A DNA stretch of 64,000 nucleotides from Amia ocellicauda (taxonomy: Eukaryota; Chordata; Actinopteri; Amiiformes; Amiidae): contig NC_089855.1 in assembly GCF_036373705.1 (NCBI RefSeq), positions 7,602,001 through 7,666,000 of the forward strand. Direction: 5' to 3'. The position numbers and the translations under genes were made by a program. Shown one piece after another: positions 24,363 to 37,658 of this stretch (position 1 is the first letter of the stretch; each line of letters begins with the position of its first letter). Below the pieces are notes generated by a model. That model ran no database searches, was not told the DNA's origin, and was given only the letters and a program-made list of their open reading frames with translations.

Positions 24363-24560
24363 TTATTTCTTGGCAGACGCCCTTATCCAGGGCGACTTAC
24401 AACATAAGTGCAGTACAAATTGCAAAAATACAGTTAAGTAAAAGGCATCAATCATTACAAATTCAACTTACATAAAACAGCAATTCAAAATATAAAATAC
24501 ATTTTACAACTTCTGATTTACAATTTACACGGGCAAGTACAGTAAGTGAGGTCCTACATC
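24308..24560 (+). repeat. (TTA)n tract plus fish interspersed repeat
   Basis: About 17 TTA units (24310-24362) are followed by TTCTTGGCAGACGCCCTTAT and CCAGGGCGACTTACAAC, a motif found in very many fish repeats (teleost versions read CTTTTATCCAAAGCGAC). The rest, to about 24560, is A-rich with weak internal similarity. It is probably a SINE or LINE tail; the family is not resolved. Confidence 0.6.
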
Positions 24561-26354
24561 CTGGACATCCTACATCCTTTATAATAATACAACTGTATTG
24601 TCCATTCAATAGTACCATACGATTGGCATTTGTTTTCGACATACAATGTTAGAATTACACACCAAAAACATACAACAGTGTACACACATCATTAATAAAT
24701 AACAGGCACTATTACATCAGCAGCTCTCTGTTAAACCTACTGTACTCACACACCTGCACACTTCTATAAATAGCACATACCTACATACATGCTCTGCTGT
24801 TAAAACAAGGCAGAAGTTACTTGTAAAACATGTATAGGATGTAGGATGTATGTCAGTATGATGAGGAAACGTGTAGGATGCGCACAGTGCCGTGTGGGGC
24901 TGCAGTTCAGACCTGATTAGTCATTTACACTGTGCGCCACAAGGGGGGAGCATGGACACACGTTTCCCACACACAGGGCTCTGGTGTTTCCTTCATGCAA
25001 TGCAGACAATGCAAAGAATGGTCTTGATTCAATCTTTTAACAATAGAGGTCTTTAATACATGCAGGTCACATGGTGCATGTTGCGTCTGATGTGTAATCC
25101 ACGATTGTGTTGGATTGTGGCTACAGAGGTGTTTCTGTTTGTAGTGGCTTGACGTGAGAAAAACACTATCAGATATTTCTAGTTTTAGTTCTACAGAGAA
25201 TAAAAGCTCTTAGATGTGCCTGCATCGATTGAAATTGAAATTTATTCAGAATACAGGACTCCATGTATTTTTAAGACTGGAGCCTTGTAAACCTTTGACC
25301 ATATGATTATGTAATATAAAACATCTGAAAGTTCACAACTCGACTGGCTTGTTTTAAAACTCTGCAACATCTATGTCTATATTGAATCAATACACACTTG
25401 TTTTTCCTCATACACAGAATTGTACACTAAGAGTCATAGAAAAGGGAATTATTCTTCAATGCTCGTCACACATGCATAGTTTAGTCACAGGCAAATTAAA
25501 GTTAGTTCAGAGCATAAGGAAATGAAAAGGAAATTTAATTGTACACAACCTCAGTGATAAAGTAAAATACAAGAGCAAGTGAGTCATCATGATTCCACAC
25601 TGCTGTTAAAATTACAAAGTAAAAGCAGCAAAAAAAAAAGATATGTGTTCTATAAAATATATGCAATGGCTCTTAAATTAATCTACTTCCAGTTATCTGC
25701 AGGTGTGCTGGTGGCTTCTGACCTCTAGTTCTACTGTGATTGTGACTTGAGGTGTCCTGGGTTGTGCTAGGAGAGATCATTTAGGATTGTGACATCCTAG
25801 TTTGTCACTTTATACCAAACAGTCTTGGGTTTTTACAGGAAAAGAAAATAGATATGATACAGCTAGTGCTTCAGCTAGCATTTCTAAACAACGTTTCCCA
25901 TCAGTAGTGCTGTGTCATGTTCTTGTCCGCTTGTATAAATATTCCATCTACTAAAAACAATGGCGTGGGATGCAAAGTCAGTAGGTGAAGTGAGACACGC
26001 ATAATTCAGAGGAATGTTTCAATTAAACCCTTGCAGTGTTGCTATGGAGATTATTAGGAGGATGAGTGCCAGAAAACAACTGTTGAAACGAGATCTGCGC
26101 CACCCGTTTTTCCTGCACGGCAGAACAGAACAGAAAAGTGCTGAAATATGTTTTTCTCGTGAAGAACAGCTTGTGATATTTTCCAGGGTTGAACATCATT
26201 AGTAACAAATTACACACCAGCTGCTCATGGAATACATTAAAAAAGTCCATTGCTAATCTTACTGAGCAGAAGTTAGATGATTTATTTGAGAAAGCATTCA
26301 AAGCTCCATTAAAGGAAAATGATTCCAGTATTCAGCACTGTAGTGCAAGACGTC

Positions 26355-26694
26355 CTATGTGGGGACTTGATTCAAGTCTTCAAAATCATGAAGGGCATCG
26401 ACCACATCAAACCAGAGGAGCTTTTCCAGATCAGCAGGGACACACGCACCCGGGGACACAAATGGAAATTGGACTTCAAGGCATTCAAGACAGAAAACAG
26501 GAGACACTTCTTCACACAGAGAGGCGTCACAATCTGAACAAACTCCCCAGCGATGTGGCTGAAGAGACAATTTGGGAACATTCAGAAACAGACTGGATAG
26601 GATCATTGATCACTTAGTTATTAATGGACACCAAACGAGCACGATGGGGCGAATGGGCTCCTCTCGACTGGACACTTTCTTATGTTCTTATCTC
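26355..26694 (+). mobile_element. CR1/L2-like LINE 3' fragment, copy 3
   Basis: Intergenic, between AKAP17A and SOWAHC. It encodes [19 protein letters not shown] followed by [12 protein letters not shown] and a stop, then the family tail ending TTCTTATGTTCTTAT. The truncation point lies just upstream of GGGGACTTGATTCAAG. Confidence 0.85.
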
Positions 26695-29600
26695 TTTTGC
26701 TGAGTTTTTGGAATTGGTTGAGTTTTGCTCTGTTCTTGCCAAAAACATCAAATTGTGCGCAATGTAAATTCCGAGCCGAGAGGCAGGTTGTGACAGGCAG
26801 CTGGTTGTAACATCTCAGAAAAAAAATGTTTCCCCAAATTCTGGTAATATGATCGCAGACAAAGCCAACTTTTTGAATGTCACAGCTGGTTCCAATCACA
26901 GAAACAGTTTATGAAGACTTTGTCTATTTCCACAAAGGAAACTGAAATGTATCTAAATTGTGTAACTAATGGACGATATTGTTTCATAGTCTGGCTCTTG
27001 AGATGTTACAGAGGTTTCCTAAACTGATTACTATTATTGTATAGGCTTTATCTGGCTATCGATTCTAAATGTGTCTCACAGGGGAACAGCTGAGCCTCGT
27101 CCCCAGCTTCCCTCTGGCTGTATCTTTACTTTCACTTTCTGACATGACTTCTGTTTCAGAATACAGGCAACACCAATACAATAGAGTACAATTACATTTG
27201 CAAGCAGCTGTTCTAGCTACCAATTACTTTTGGTCATTGTGTCCCATTTAAATATTTTCCACCGCGTTGTGTTTGTCTGGCGTCTAAACTGCTATTTGAA
27301 GTGATATCACTGTTTTAATTTGCCCCTGGAGAGTTGCACAATAGACAAACCATTCTTATGACTTGGATGGATTTGGATGGGAGCTAATGCTTAAAAACAA
27401 TGATGTTCAAATATTATATTTCTCTGGGAGTCTGGCTGCTGTAGAGAGTACACTGTGAGGTGGAGCAGAGAGCCAGAGGCACATCCCCCTTATCACAGCC
27501 AGATGACTGAAATTATCTCATTGCGTCCCTGTTGACAGACATCATCTGATTGACTCCTCTGCAAAGGTTCTTGCCAAAACTGCTTTAAAAATGTGTTGTT
27601 TTTTCTCTTAACAATCGTTAGAAAAGTCACTGTTTCCCTATCCAGTCCACGGGAGTGATCTTGACATCCGAGGCATTGGGTGGTTGTTAAACTGAGTGAC
27701 TGGGATCCTGCTGTGAACTGGAGTTGAAATGAAAACCTCCTTGGGGCCTCCGAGGAAGTTGCAGGCCATTCGGGAGCTCTCCCATCCCCCATTCTCTCCT
27801 CTGTCCCTCGAACAATTGTCCAGACAACAAGGGCTGGATCAAGGGCTTGATCCCCAGCTGAACAACACAATCAGTACGCTCCTCAAACTTCTAAGGGCTT
27901 CTCCGAGCCCAGAGTGGCCCAAAAGTAGAAGCAAGGGGAGCACAAGCTTCTTAGTCTGTCTCTTGTTTCAATACAAGGTTATTAACCAACCATATATTTA
28001 GCTAGAAAGACATGGTAGGGCAATTGTGTGTGTGTGTTGATAAAGACAAAATGTTTCTCCCTCCATCACTCAGTGAAAGTGTGGAAAGTTTTGACCCCGT
28101 CAGTTAGCTGTATACCAGCACAACACCATTGTCACGTAGTCTTTCACATTAAACAACCTGTGGCTTCTTACTGTGCTTATCTGTGTGCAACTGCATTGGA
28201 AACCCAAGTATTGTGCAGAAACAAGCAACTTTAAAAGCTTGTGCATTTCATTCAACTACCCTTAAAGAGATGTGATGAAACAACAAAAGCAAAGAGTATA
28301 ATGAACCAGTCTTTCGGGAGGCTGGTGTCTATTAAACATCCAGCAGGTGTGCGTTTCAGAACAGCTGTGCAATCTCCTGACTGACAGGCCGTCCCCGTCA
28401 GAGAATGGCTATTGTGTGTGCGATGAACAGGCAGGGCTGTATCGAACACAAGGTGGGCGCGGCTTGTCACCAGCTGGGAGGAACGAGACGGTGACCCTGG
28501 GTGCCGTCTACATATGGCGCGGGGCGGCTTACCTGCTGTCTGCCTCTCAGATCACCTGCCTTTGATGCTGGTGTGCAATTTGGGCTGAGAGAAGAGGCTG
28601 CTGTCACTTCTGTATTTTATCTATTTTGAATATATATACAAAAGTATTACAAGTATTATTTGGACATTTGGAAATCATATCCATTGAACAGCAGCAATTT
28701 AAAAAGATGAAATGCACTCTTTCTGGGGTGCGTTCTGGAAAACCTAATTTCCTTCGCAGTGCCTGTATCAGTACTTTTCCCATCTACTGATTTCCCACCA
28801 TTCTGCCAAAGTCCAAATGCATTGCAGGGAGGGGAACTGACACTTCTGTTAGAGTTGACCCACCTCTCAATCTGGGTCAGACACGTCGGGGTAATTATAT
28901 AAGGAGGCAGCAGGGAGGGGGATTTTGATAATGCTGTTTATAGGTTTGGATTTAGGATTAGAGAAGTCAGAAGGACAGGTAAGTTGACATCTGAAAAGCT
29001 TGGGATCTTTCACGTTGCATGCAAAACTGGCCGTTGACTGAAGTGAAGGCTTGCGTGTGTCGTGCTGTGCAGAACGCCTTCACTAAATCACACACACAGA
29101 GGGTGGCTGTGCTTCTTGCATATTCACAGGATCCCACTAGCAACTAGAAAAAGCATCTGCTGCTTTGAGACATGTGCATGAACCTCTTCAGAAGTAGTTT
29201 CACCATGTGCAAAACTTGCCATTAATAAACTGTGTGTTTGTATATACATTATACACACACAAATTAAAATAAATTGTAATTTTAAAGGATTTGATTAGAT
29301 TTGTTGCTCATTGGATCAAATTGATGTATGTTACAGTGTAAATGAATCAGAGGTTAAAATGTTGAGTCAGAAAAGAAGGAACGGATTTGTGTATGAAATG
29401 TGCATCAATGTTTGCATAAATAATATACTTGTCACACTGTGAGGACAAGGGTCAAGGTTTCTATGATTTCCACAGAAGCAGAAACTGGTATGTTAAACAA
29501 GGAATCATTTAAAAATTGATATATGAATAACAGGGGATACTATTGGTAAGTCAATGTTAACAGGCTTAAAAAGCAGAAGTGCTTTCTCATGCCGTTCTCA

Positions 29601-32600
29601 CCTAAACGTGTAAATGCATAAACATAAAACAAGATTAACATCTCTTCTGAAACACAGATCACAGTCCCTGCGATGAACAATAGTTTCTATGATGTTAGTT
29701 ATTCCACTGAGGGTTGAAAGGATTTAATCACAACAGTTTTCACTTCCTAATTGAATGTGATGAACAATATATTTTCGCTTGTGGTGAGGGAGTGAATGCA
29801 TCATAATCATAATATAAACCTGTCCACTGGCCCAGCTCGAGTGGCTGTTTACTGCTCTCACACAAGTCAGACAGGATCACTTGTGCTCCACTGGCCTGGG
29901 AAAGTGGAATGTGGAAAACTGTTCACAGATACCTTCTTGATAAATATAAAGCAGATTCAAAGTTACAAAAACAAGCCTTTTATGTAAGCAATACTTATTA
30001 TTTTCATCATTCATTCTTGTTTTCAACATTAGTCAGAGTGTCTTAAGGATGCATTGGTTGACTTGTATTTCATTTTCTTTAAAATATAAATTACTGAAAG
30101 CATTAATAAATAAATAGCCAAACAAACAAAACTATTACGGTTTCTGGGGACAAGAAATAACAATTGCAGCCAACTTTGAACCTTTGTGTAGTTGCCTAAC
30201 CAAACTGAGTGGCTTTAAATCTGAATCACTTGGTTTTCCAACGTGTTGCCCCAGTAAAAACTACTATTAATAAGCTGCTGGTGTTTTAAAGCCAAAAAAC
30301 AGGCAACGTTCCCTTTTACGTGTATGTTGTCTTTGCTTCAGACAGTTTAGCAAATTGAGGAAACTCTACATTGGAGTCCACCACGAACCATTTGCAATTC
30401 CATCCGTACGAGTCTGTCCCCTTGAAGAGCGACTCTTTAAAAACACGGCCCACCTCCTACACAGACAGTCACGCGCTGGCTGAGTCAACGGATTCGGACC
30501 GTCCCGTCGGGAATTCAAAGAGGTATTGTAGGAGGAAATGTCTGACATTTATTTGGGGGAGTACAAACTGCCTGAGCAGTAAAAATCAAAAGCCAAGTCC
30601 TCTGAAGTGGCGGATGTTTCTGTGTGAGAGTTGCTGCACAAAGGGCTTTTTATTCTTGCTTTCAGAACAGAAAAGTCTTCAGTGTCTGTGTCCCTCTGAA
30701 CGATCACTACAGCCATGTTTCATTTCTAAACAACAGCCTTCTTTCCCAAATGTATCTGTTTCTCTGACCAAATGCTCCTGGTAGATTGCTGAATCGGCAA
30801 ACATGTGGTTTATGATTTACTGAACACGTCATGAGTTTCATGGGAAGAGAACAGTAGCATACAGTGAGTCAGGATGCAAGAGAATGCTTTTTAAAAATCA
30901 CATCAATATTCACTTAATTAACATAATTATTCAGAATTATGCTTACAAAACCCAAAACCCAGAGTAAATCTGAATGAATATTTATATATACACCATGAAA
31001 TCCTAAATGGTTTGGTGTACATGTACATACATCAAACTAATTTGAAGTTTGAAGAAAATAACAGCTTAATTCATTAAAATGAACTAAACCAGCAATATTT
31101 CAGCTTTCAATTAGTTTTATAGGCTAATATGACAGACAGTCATCTCTTGAGAAACTGCGTGGCTGAGTTTAGATCAACAGCAACAGCCTGCAAGCAAGAC
31201 AACATCCCTCACAGCAACAATAATAAGAGTAAATTATTCATACAGAGTAGTAATTAATCTGCCACTTTTGTATTGAATGTCTTCATTAAAACTGTAACTG
31301 TTCGACCCTCTCTTCTGTCGCTTCCTTTGTTGACTGCTATAATGTATCCAAATATATGGGGGAATAAAACACAGAATTGGGGAAGCGTCACGTAACCTTT
31401 CATGTCTTGGCAATAAAAAAAACAAAACTAATCTCACTGCATGATGTTGCTTTACTTTAAGGAAATCAAATGACACCAAATATGGGTAGAAATAAGGACG
31501 GACATGGTATTATTATAAAAATCAAGACAAAGAAGAAGTTGGCGCTTGAACAAAGTGTTTATTTTTAGTCAGGACAAGTCAGGTTTGCTGCACAGCATTA
31601 CTCCCAAACCCACAATCACAATTATTTTCTCTGAAATGCACACGGGAATGCATGAGAAGGCATCCAGGCCTCTCAGTCACGTTACCCGCAGCACACACAC
31701 CCCATATTTCATCACACGGCACAGACGCAGACATGGCAAGCTCTGAGGATCAGGGCAGCTCATTAGTAGTATTAACGAGCAATGCGAGGCGGCTTAGAGA
31801 TCGGTAGACATTACACTGCGATTGTTCCTGACCTGTTCCTTAACGCACACTAAACATCGCTGTGAGAAAGCGGTCTCTCTCGTATTACATCTAAGTGTAA
31901 CATTAACACCAGGGAAGGGTAAGTCAGAAAAGGGCAAAACAAAGAAAATAAAATCTATAATACACACTTTGTAGTAATTATTTAGTAGTGTTAGTGAGGA
32001 ACAATCTAGGAATGGCCAGTTAAGGACTTTTAATCCTATAGTTTACTTTTAGTCTACTTTTTCCCCCATTTGCCTAATAATTACAATGAAAAAAAAAACA
32101 ACAACTTTGAAAACAGACTTATTTTGTTTTCCTACAGGTCCCAGCCCTTTACATTTTTGTACAACAGTTTGACTTAACAAATGCATTCTTACTAATCTGA
32201 CAAATAATAATAAACTAGATCTCTTTACTAAATTAACATGTAAAAGCAACAACCACATTCTGAAAACGAACAAAAGGTGTCAACATATTATAAAGTAGTA
32301 ACAATAGCAACTCGACAAAGAAAGGTAAGAAAACTTCCAGTTAAACCTCTTCCTGTGAAGCATGCATTTAGAGACAACAGTACCATTCAGTATGTTGAGA
32401 TCTATGTTAAACAGCCAGGCACTAAAATGCTTAATCGATTAGAAACACGACCATTTGAGGGACCTTTTCCAGACATACACGAAAATAAAATCAACAAAAA
32501 AGTGCAAAAGCCTCCCACCCTTAAACATGAACAATAACACAACTTTTGTCCACAAACAGGGTGACACATTGTTCTCCCTCCAAGGTAAGTTTTATGCCTA

Positions 32601-34723
32601 AATGGCAGTTTATAACAACAAACACTGTAACACATATTCAATGAATTTGCATACTTAAAGTTTCTGAGTCAGACTGACACATGGACTACGAACAGCAGAC
32701 TGTATAGTATGTACTAATACAATACCTGTACAATTGTCTCTGATTCGTACCTGTGTGACTGACAGAGTTCAGAGAGCTGTAATGCAACAGCAAATGTGAA
32801 ATATGAAAAGGCACTTATACGTTTTTTAAATTTTAATATCACTATCAGTGACTCATCTCCCCCTGGGCCAAATATCTATTTTTTTTTTTAATGGGGAATA
32901 AACTAGCCTATAGGGGAGCTGGATGCAGGAATGTGTCCATTTCAGAACTTATTTCACACTATTTGACAGACTAGATTAGGTGTGTGGCTTAAACCTGGAC
33001 TAGATTTGTCTCTGTGTTCTTTTATCTATTTTGAATTCTGTAAAGAAACTGTAAATATGCAAGAGAATGAGAGAATAACAATAACCGTCTGATTTTGGAA
33101 CCAAAACAAACAAGAACATCAACATTATCTAAATGAACTTGACATTTGAATGACCGTACCGAACCAAGGACTACCCTACATGTCACGTCTGCCCGTCTCG
33201 CACACAGAGGACACAGAGGGCCTTTCTATTCTGCTCTCGTGTGGCTGCACTTTCCCTCGGATCCAGCTCTGCAATGCCGAGCTCTGGCACCAGCGTTTGG
33301 CAGGGCCCGGGGAGCCATACTTTCCACCGAGGCCCGTGTCACAGAGGAGCCTCGTTCCAAATGCTTTCGCAGTCACTCATTTACTGGCAAAAACAATTAG
33401 AAACTGTTTCCATTCGCTCCCCGGTGCCACGAGACGCTGAGCCTTTAATCCAGTTCAGACCCAAAGCACTAAAAATATAAGAGCGTCCAAACTATGCGAT
33501 TATAAACCCCAGTCGTGAGCTTCTAAACAAACCCAGCTTTGCACATCGTATCCTCGGTGTGGGAGAGTAAAAACTGACATGGTAAACATTCCCTTTCAGT
33601 GATTCATGGGCAACTGTTAGAGGAACTGTTCTGATAAGATTTGCCACTTTCACTAATGAGAAATAGTACAATTATCCGAATGTTCATTTAAAGAAAAAAC
33701 TCCCGACCACGAAGAAGTACCATCAGAAGTCTGTGGGCTTAGGTACTATACATACAAAAGTATGTCTTCAGTTTGTAATTTGTCTCTCTCATACCTTGAA
33801 AGTTTTGTGATGTACCGTAACACATGAAATATAATTAAAATAACACAAACTTAAGTGCATGTTAGAGCATCACCTTAGGGTGGGGCAGTACATGTACCCT
33901 ACAATTGAAGAGCTTTACATTTGCTACAAGACCAGGCTTGTACTGTATCTGGTGCTGAAAAACACATACCAATTGAGTAGATTCCTTTACCCTGTATATA
34001 TCCAGAACTAGGTCTTGGGATTCACCCACTTTGCCCAGTCAGTTTACTGCTTTACTACTACTGTTTACTACGGTCAGATATCTGCTAGAGCGCTTAAATA
34101 AACCACACACCTCTGGGGCTGTGAATTGTCGAGGCATCCCCTTACAGGTAGACACTGCCTATAAAATACTTTAATCTACACATTTCAGTTGTAGTGTAAG
34201 TTATATTATTGTATTCCACCCTGTTAGCTATTTACGTTTTACTGTAATTTGAATAGATCTTATTGGACACTTTAAAATAAGTGTAGTATTTTTTCTCCTT
34301 CACCGAAATAGATCATTGTCTCACAATATCACGATAATGAATTCAAATACCTGCAAACTAACAGGGTAATATCTACCGTCTGTTTTAATTCATGATGTAA
34401 CAGAGCTATTGAGATTGAAACAAACTATACCAAAGCCACAAAGCTAGATCTGCTGTCTGACACAAAAATAATCTTAGTATCAAACTTCAGATTGAAATGG
34501 TCACATGCTAACTGTGCTGGTATGAGAACCTGGTCAGTTTGGGTTTTCGACATTATTATACCTCTCTAAGCTCCCTTTGGCTTAATTACATATCCAGTTA
34601 ACTACATAATCATCTATAAAAGCCTGCATTCTCCACTGCCGGTCTGTAAATATACACATTTGAATGTTGTTCTTCTCCTATTAAACAAAGTACCATAATC
34701 AAAGACTCAGCATTCAGAATATA

Positions 34724-35944
34724 CACTCACCTAAAGAATTATTAGGAACACCTGTTCAATTTCTCATTAATGCAATTATCTAACCAACCAATCACATGGC
34801 AGTTGCTTCAATGCATTTAGGGGTGTGGTCCTGGTCAAGACAATCTCCTGAACTCCAAACTGAATGTCTGAATGTGAAAGAAAGGTGATTTAAGCAATTT
34901 TGAGCGTGGCATGGTTGTTGGTGCCAGACGGGCCGGTCTGAGTATTTCACAATCTGCTCAGTTACTGGGATTTTCACGCACAACCATTTCTAGGGTTTAC
35001 AAAGAATGGTGTGAAAAGGGAAAAACATCCAGTATGCGGCAGTCCTGTGGGCGAAAATGCCTTGTTGATGCTAGAGGTCAGAGGAGAATGGGCCGACTGA
35101 TTCAAGCTGATAGAAGAGCAACTTTGACTGAAATAACCACTCATTACAACCGAGGTATGCAGCAAAGCATTTGTGAAGCCACAACACGTACAACCTTGAG
35201 GCGGATGGGCTACAACAGCAGAAGACCCCACCGGGTACCACTCATCTCCACTACAAATAGGAAAAAGAGGCTACAATTTGCACAAGCTCACCAAAATTGG
35301 ACAGTTGAAGACTGGAAAAATGTTGCCTGGTCTGATGAGTCTCGATTTCTGTTGAGACATTCAGATGGTAGAGTCAGAATTTGGCGTAAACAGAATGAGA
35401 ACATGGATCCATCATGCCTTGTTACCACTGTGCAGGCTGGTGGTGGTGGTGTAATGGTGTGGGGGATGTTTTCTTGGCACACTTTAGGCCCCTTAGTGCC
35501 AATTGGGCATCGTTTAAATGCCACGGCCTACCTGAGCATTGTTTCTGACCATGTCCATCCCTTTATGACCACCATGTACCCATCCTCTGATGGCTACTTC
35601 CAGCAGGATTACGCACCATGTCACAAAGGTCGAATCATTTCAAATTGGTTTCTTGAACATGACAATGAGTTCACTGTACTAAACTGGCCCCCACAGTCAC
35701 CAGATCTCAACCCAATAGAGCATCTTTGGGATGTGGTGGAACGGGAGCTTCGTGCCCTGGATGTGCATCCCACAAATCTCCATCAACTGCAAGATGCTAT
35801 CCTATCAATATGGGCCAACATTTGTAAAGAATGCTTTCAGCACCTTGTTGAATCAATGCCACGTAGAATTAAGGCAGTTCTGAAGGCGAAAGGGGGTCAA
35901 ACACAGTATTAGTATGGTGTTCCTAATAATCCTTTAGGTGAGTG
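34724..35944 (+). mobile_element. Apparently intact Tc1/mariner transposon, DD36E type
   Basis: A 1221-base element flanked by TA dinucleotides (34722-34723 and 35945-35946). The terminal inverted repeats are 29 bases (34724-34752 and 35916-35944), start CACTCACCTAAAG and differ at one position. It contains one uninterrupted transposase gene. The second Asp and the Glu of the catalytic triad are separated by 36 residues, matching the DD36E (Incomer-type) branch rather than the DD34E spacing of classical Tc1 and Sleeping Beauty. Little decay is visible, which suggests recent insertion. It lies just past the predicted SOWAHC poly(A) signal. Confidence 0.93.
34911..35912 (+). CDS. Tc1/mariner-family transposase, full length
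   Basis: A 333-residue protein that would excise and reinsert its own element at TA sites. Residues 1-110 hold two helix-turn-helix regions of the paired type (SISQSAQLLGFSRTTISRVY, then TTRTTLRRMGYNSRRP), which bind the inverted repeats, with an Arg-rich linker. The catalytic DDE triad is Asp142 in WSDESRF, Asp233 in QQDYAPCH and Glu270 in SPDLNPIEHLW. The Gly-rich GGGGVMVWG box, typical of the family, is at 177-185. There are no stops or frameshifts. The start Met lies 187 bases inside the left end; a slightly earlier non-ATG beginning is unlikely. Stop TAG is at 35910-35912. Function is inferred from family motifs. Confidence 0.92.
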   Translation: MVVGARRAGLSISQSAQLLGFSRTTISRVYKEWCEKGKTSSMRQSCGRKCLVDARGQRRMGRLIQADRRATLTEITTHYNRGMQQSICEATTRTTLRRMGYNSRRPHRVPLISTTNRKKRLQFAQAHQNWTVEDWKNVAWSDESRFLLRHSDGRVRIWRKQNENMDPSCLVTTVQAGGGGVMVWGMFSWHTLGPLVPIGHRLNATAYLSIVSDHVHPFMTTMYPSSDGYFQQDYAPCHKGRIISNWFLEHDNEFTVLNWPPQSPDLNPIEHLWDVVERELRALDVHPTNLHQLQDAILSIWANICKECFQHLVESMPRRIKAVLKAKGGQTQY

Positions 35945-35949
35945 TATGT

Positions 35950-37658
35950 TTCACAGTCTAAATTTAGCAGCTTTTATTGTAGCACCTTAAAACAGGGCAT
36001 TAGATTGTAATCCATTTCAGCACTAAGTTCGGCTGTCTTTCTTTTTCTTTTTACCCACTGAAAACAAGAGCGGTTCACTTTAATGCAGCAGTGACTGCCA
36101 CAAGAAAGGGAACAGAAGAGCAGATCTGAAACCACTTCTCCCACCGCCAAGCTTGGTTCTTTAAAAATAACATCTGCTGTCAGGGGGGGGATATAATTAG
36201 TTTTAAATGACAAACACGGCACTAGAGAGCAATGGTACTTTCCAACTAACACATATTGTCCAGGTCAGACAAGCCAAACAGAGAGACCAATACAATCCGT
36301 CCCAGTACCTGATATTGGTTCAGTCAGCTTTTGAAGTGTTTGATTAATAGACAGTTAATTAAATTATGTTTGGCACTCCCTAAGGGTAGGCATCTCTCCA
36401 TAGATCATGAATTATAATTAGAAGAGGACTCGTGTGTTATTAATATTAACAATACTTAGCAAGCATCTCTCCTTTTCTCCACCCAGGACTGGTGTAGGAA
36501 CAATAAGACGCACCTCCCTGCGTACGTCACAGCGTACGCCACTTCACAACTAGTTTGCGACTGTGGGGGTGAGGACAGACCGCGGAAAGACACAGCCTTA
36601 GTGTTGCTTCCAAAACATGATGTCAGACAGTAATCCAATATGGGATTCCCTCACACGAAATGCATTTAAGTATTACTGCGCTCTACTTAATGGCAATACA
36701 CAAGATGTAAACATACAGCCTCGAAAACCTCCACATCCCTAGACGTCCTCTCCTCTCACAAGGGGAACAGACTGTTGGAACCGATTCGCAGTTTGGTTCT
36801 TCATTTTCAAGTTAGTGTTACAGTGGCAGTTTCCATTTCTCTCTTTAACCCCCTTCACATGATGACACCCGTCTACACTTTCCAATGGGCAAGGGTCGCC
36901 TGTGTAGCTTCGTTTGCTTTATCATGGTGACACCGCCTGCATGTGTTGCTCTTTTGTAGTGCTGTAAAAAAGCACAGCCCACAATACACACAGTACACTA
37001 ACAGTACACTAACATTGGGGTAATGACTTACAGTTAGAAAATGGCTAATTTCGAAACGTTTCAAACTAACAAAGTTACCCACAGAAACACTCTTCAGTAT
37101 TAAGAGAGCAGCCGTGTTCCAAACACCTCACAATATCAATTTAGCAACAATGTACACAAGTGCAGAATGAAGAATACTGAAAAGGTTGTGTAATTGAAAC
37201 AGAAGTGAATCTTCCAACGGCCACATTTCACGCTAACCTTTAATCTGTATCGATCTCTCTCATCTCTGTTCTCCGGGGGCCAGTTTGTTTTCTAAACACA
37301 ATGAATGTGGCAGATGCTCGACTCTCTGGCGTTGTGCAATTTGATACGGATCGTGCTGTGAGGTGAACGCTGCATTTCCAGTTCATGGTTACTTGCTTTT
37401 TAAAACAATGTTTTAGGCAGTCAGGTTAAAGCAAGCACCGTAAAGTATGTGATTAAGTACCTATCAGGGCTTTCAGCATGGCAACAACCACTGAGGTGTG
37501 TCAGAAATCAATCAATTATAAATTAAACCTGTTTCGTATGATTTCCATTACACAAATAGCTAATTGCTGTAATCAGCACCCTTTTCAGCATCTACCTTCA
37601 CTTCATTGCAGTGGCAGTGCTATTCCTCTATAATACTACACCTTTTAGACAATCAGTT
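35950..37658 (-). other. SOWAHC: Probable SOWAHC 3' untranslated region
   Basis: The first minus-strand AATAAA downstream of the SOWAHC stop is at 35978-35973, predicting a 1.7 kb 3' UTR with cleavage near 35950-35960. No coding potential is seen here. A more distal AATAAA near 31560 (minus strand) could give a longer form that would read through the Tc1 element. This is inference from signal position only. Confidence 0.4.

Larger units (their letters stand above)
24131..34723. other. AKAP17A-SOWAHC intergenic region
   Basis: No coding exon is recognised. It contains the (TTA)n/fish repeat (24308), LINE copy 3 (26355) and a TATA-plus-splice-donor motif pair (28896-28980). A minus-strand AATAAA near 31560 sits in an AU-rich context and could mark a distal 3' end. 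The human PAR1 neighbour P2RY8, whose coding exon is single and about 360 codons, is not present here. Confidence 0.6.
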
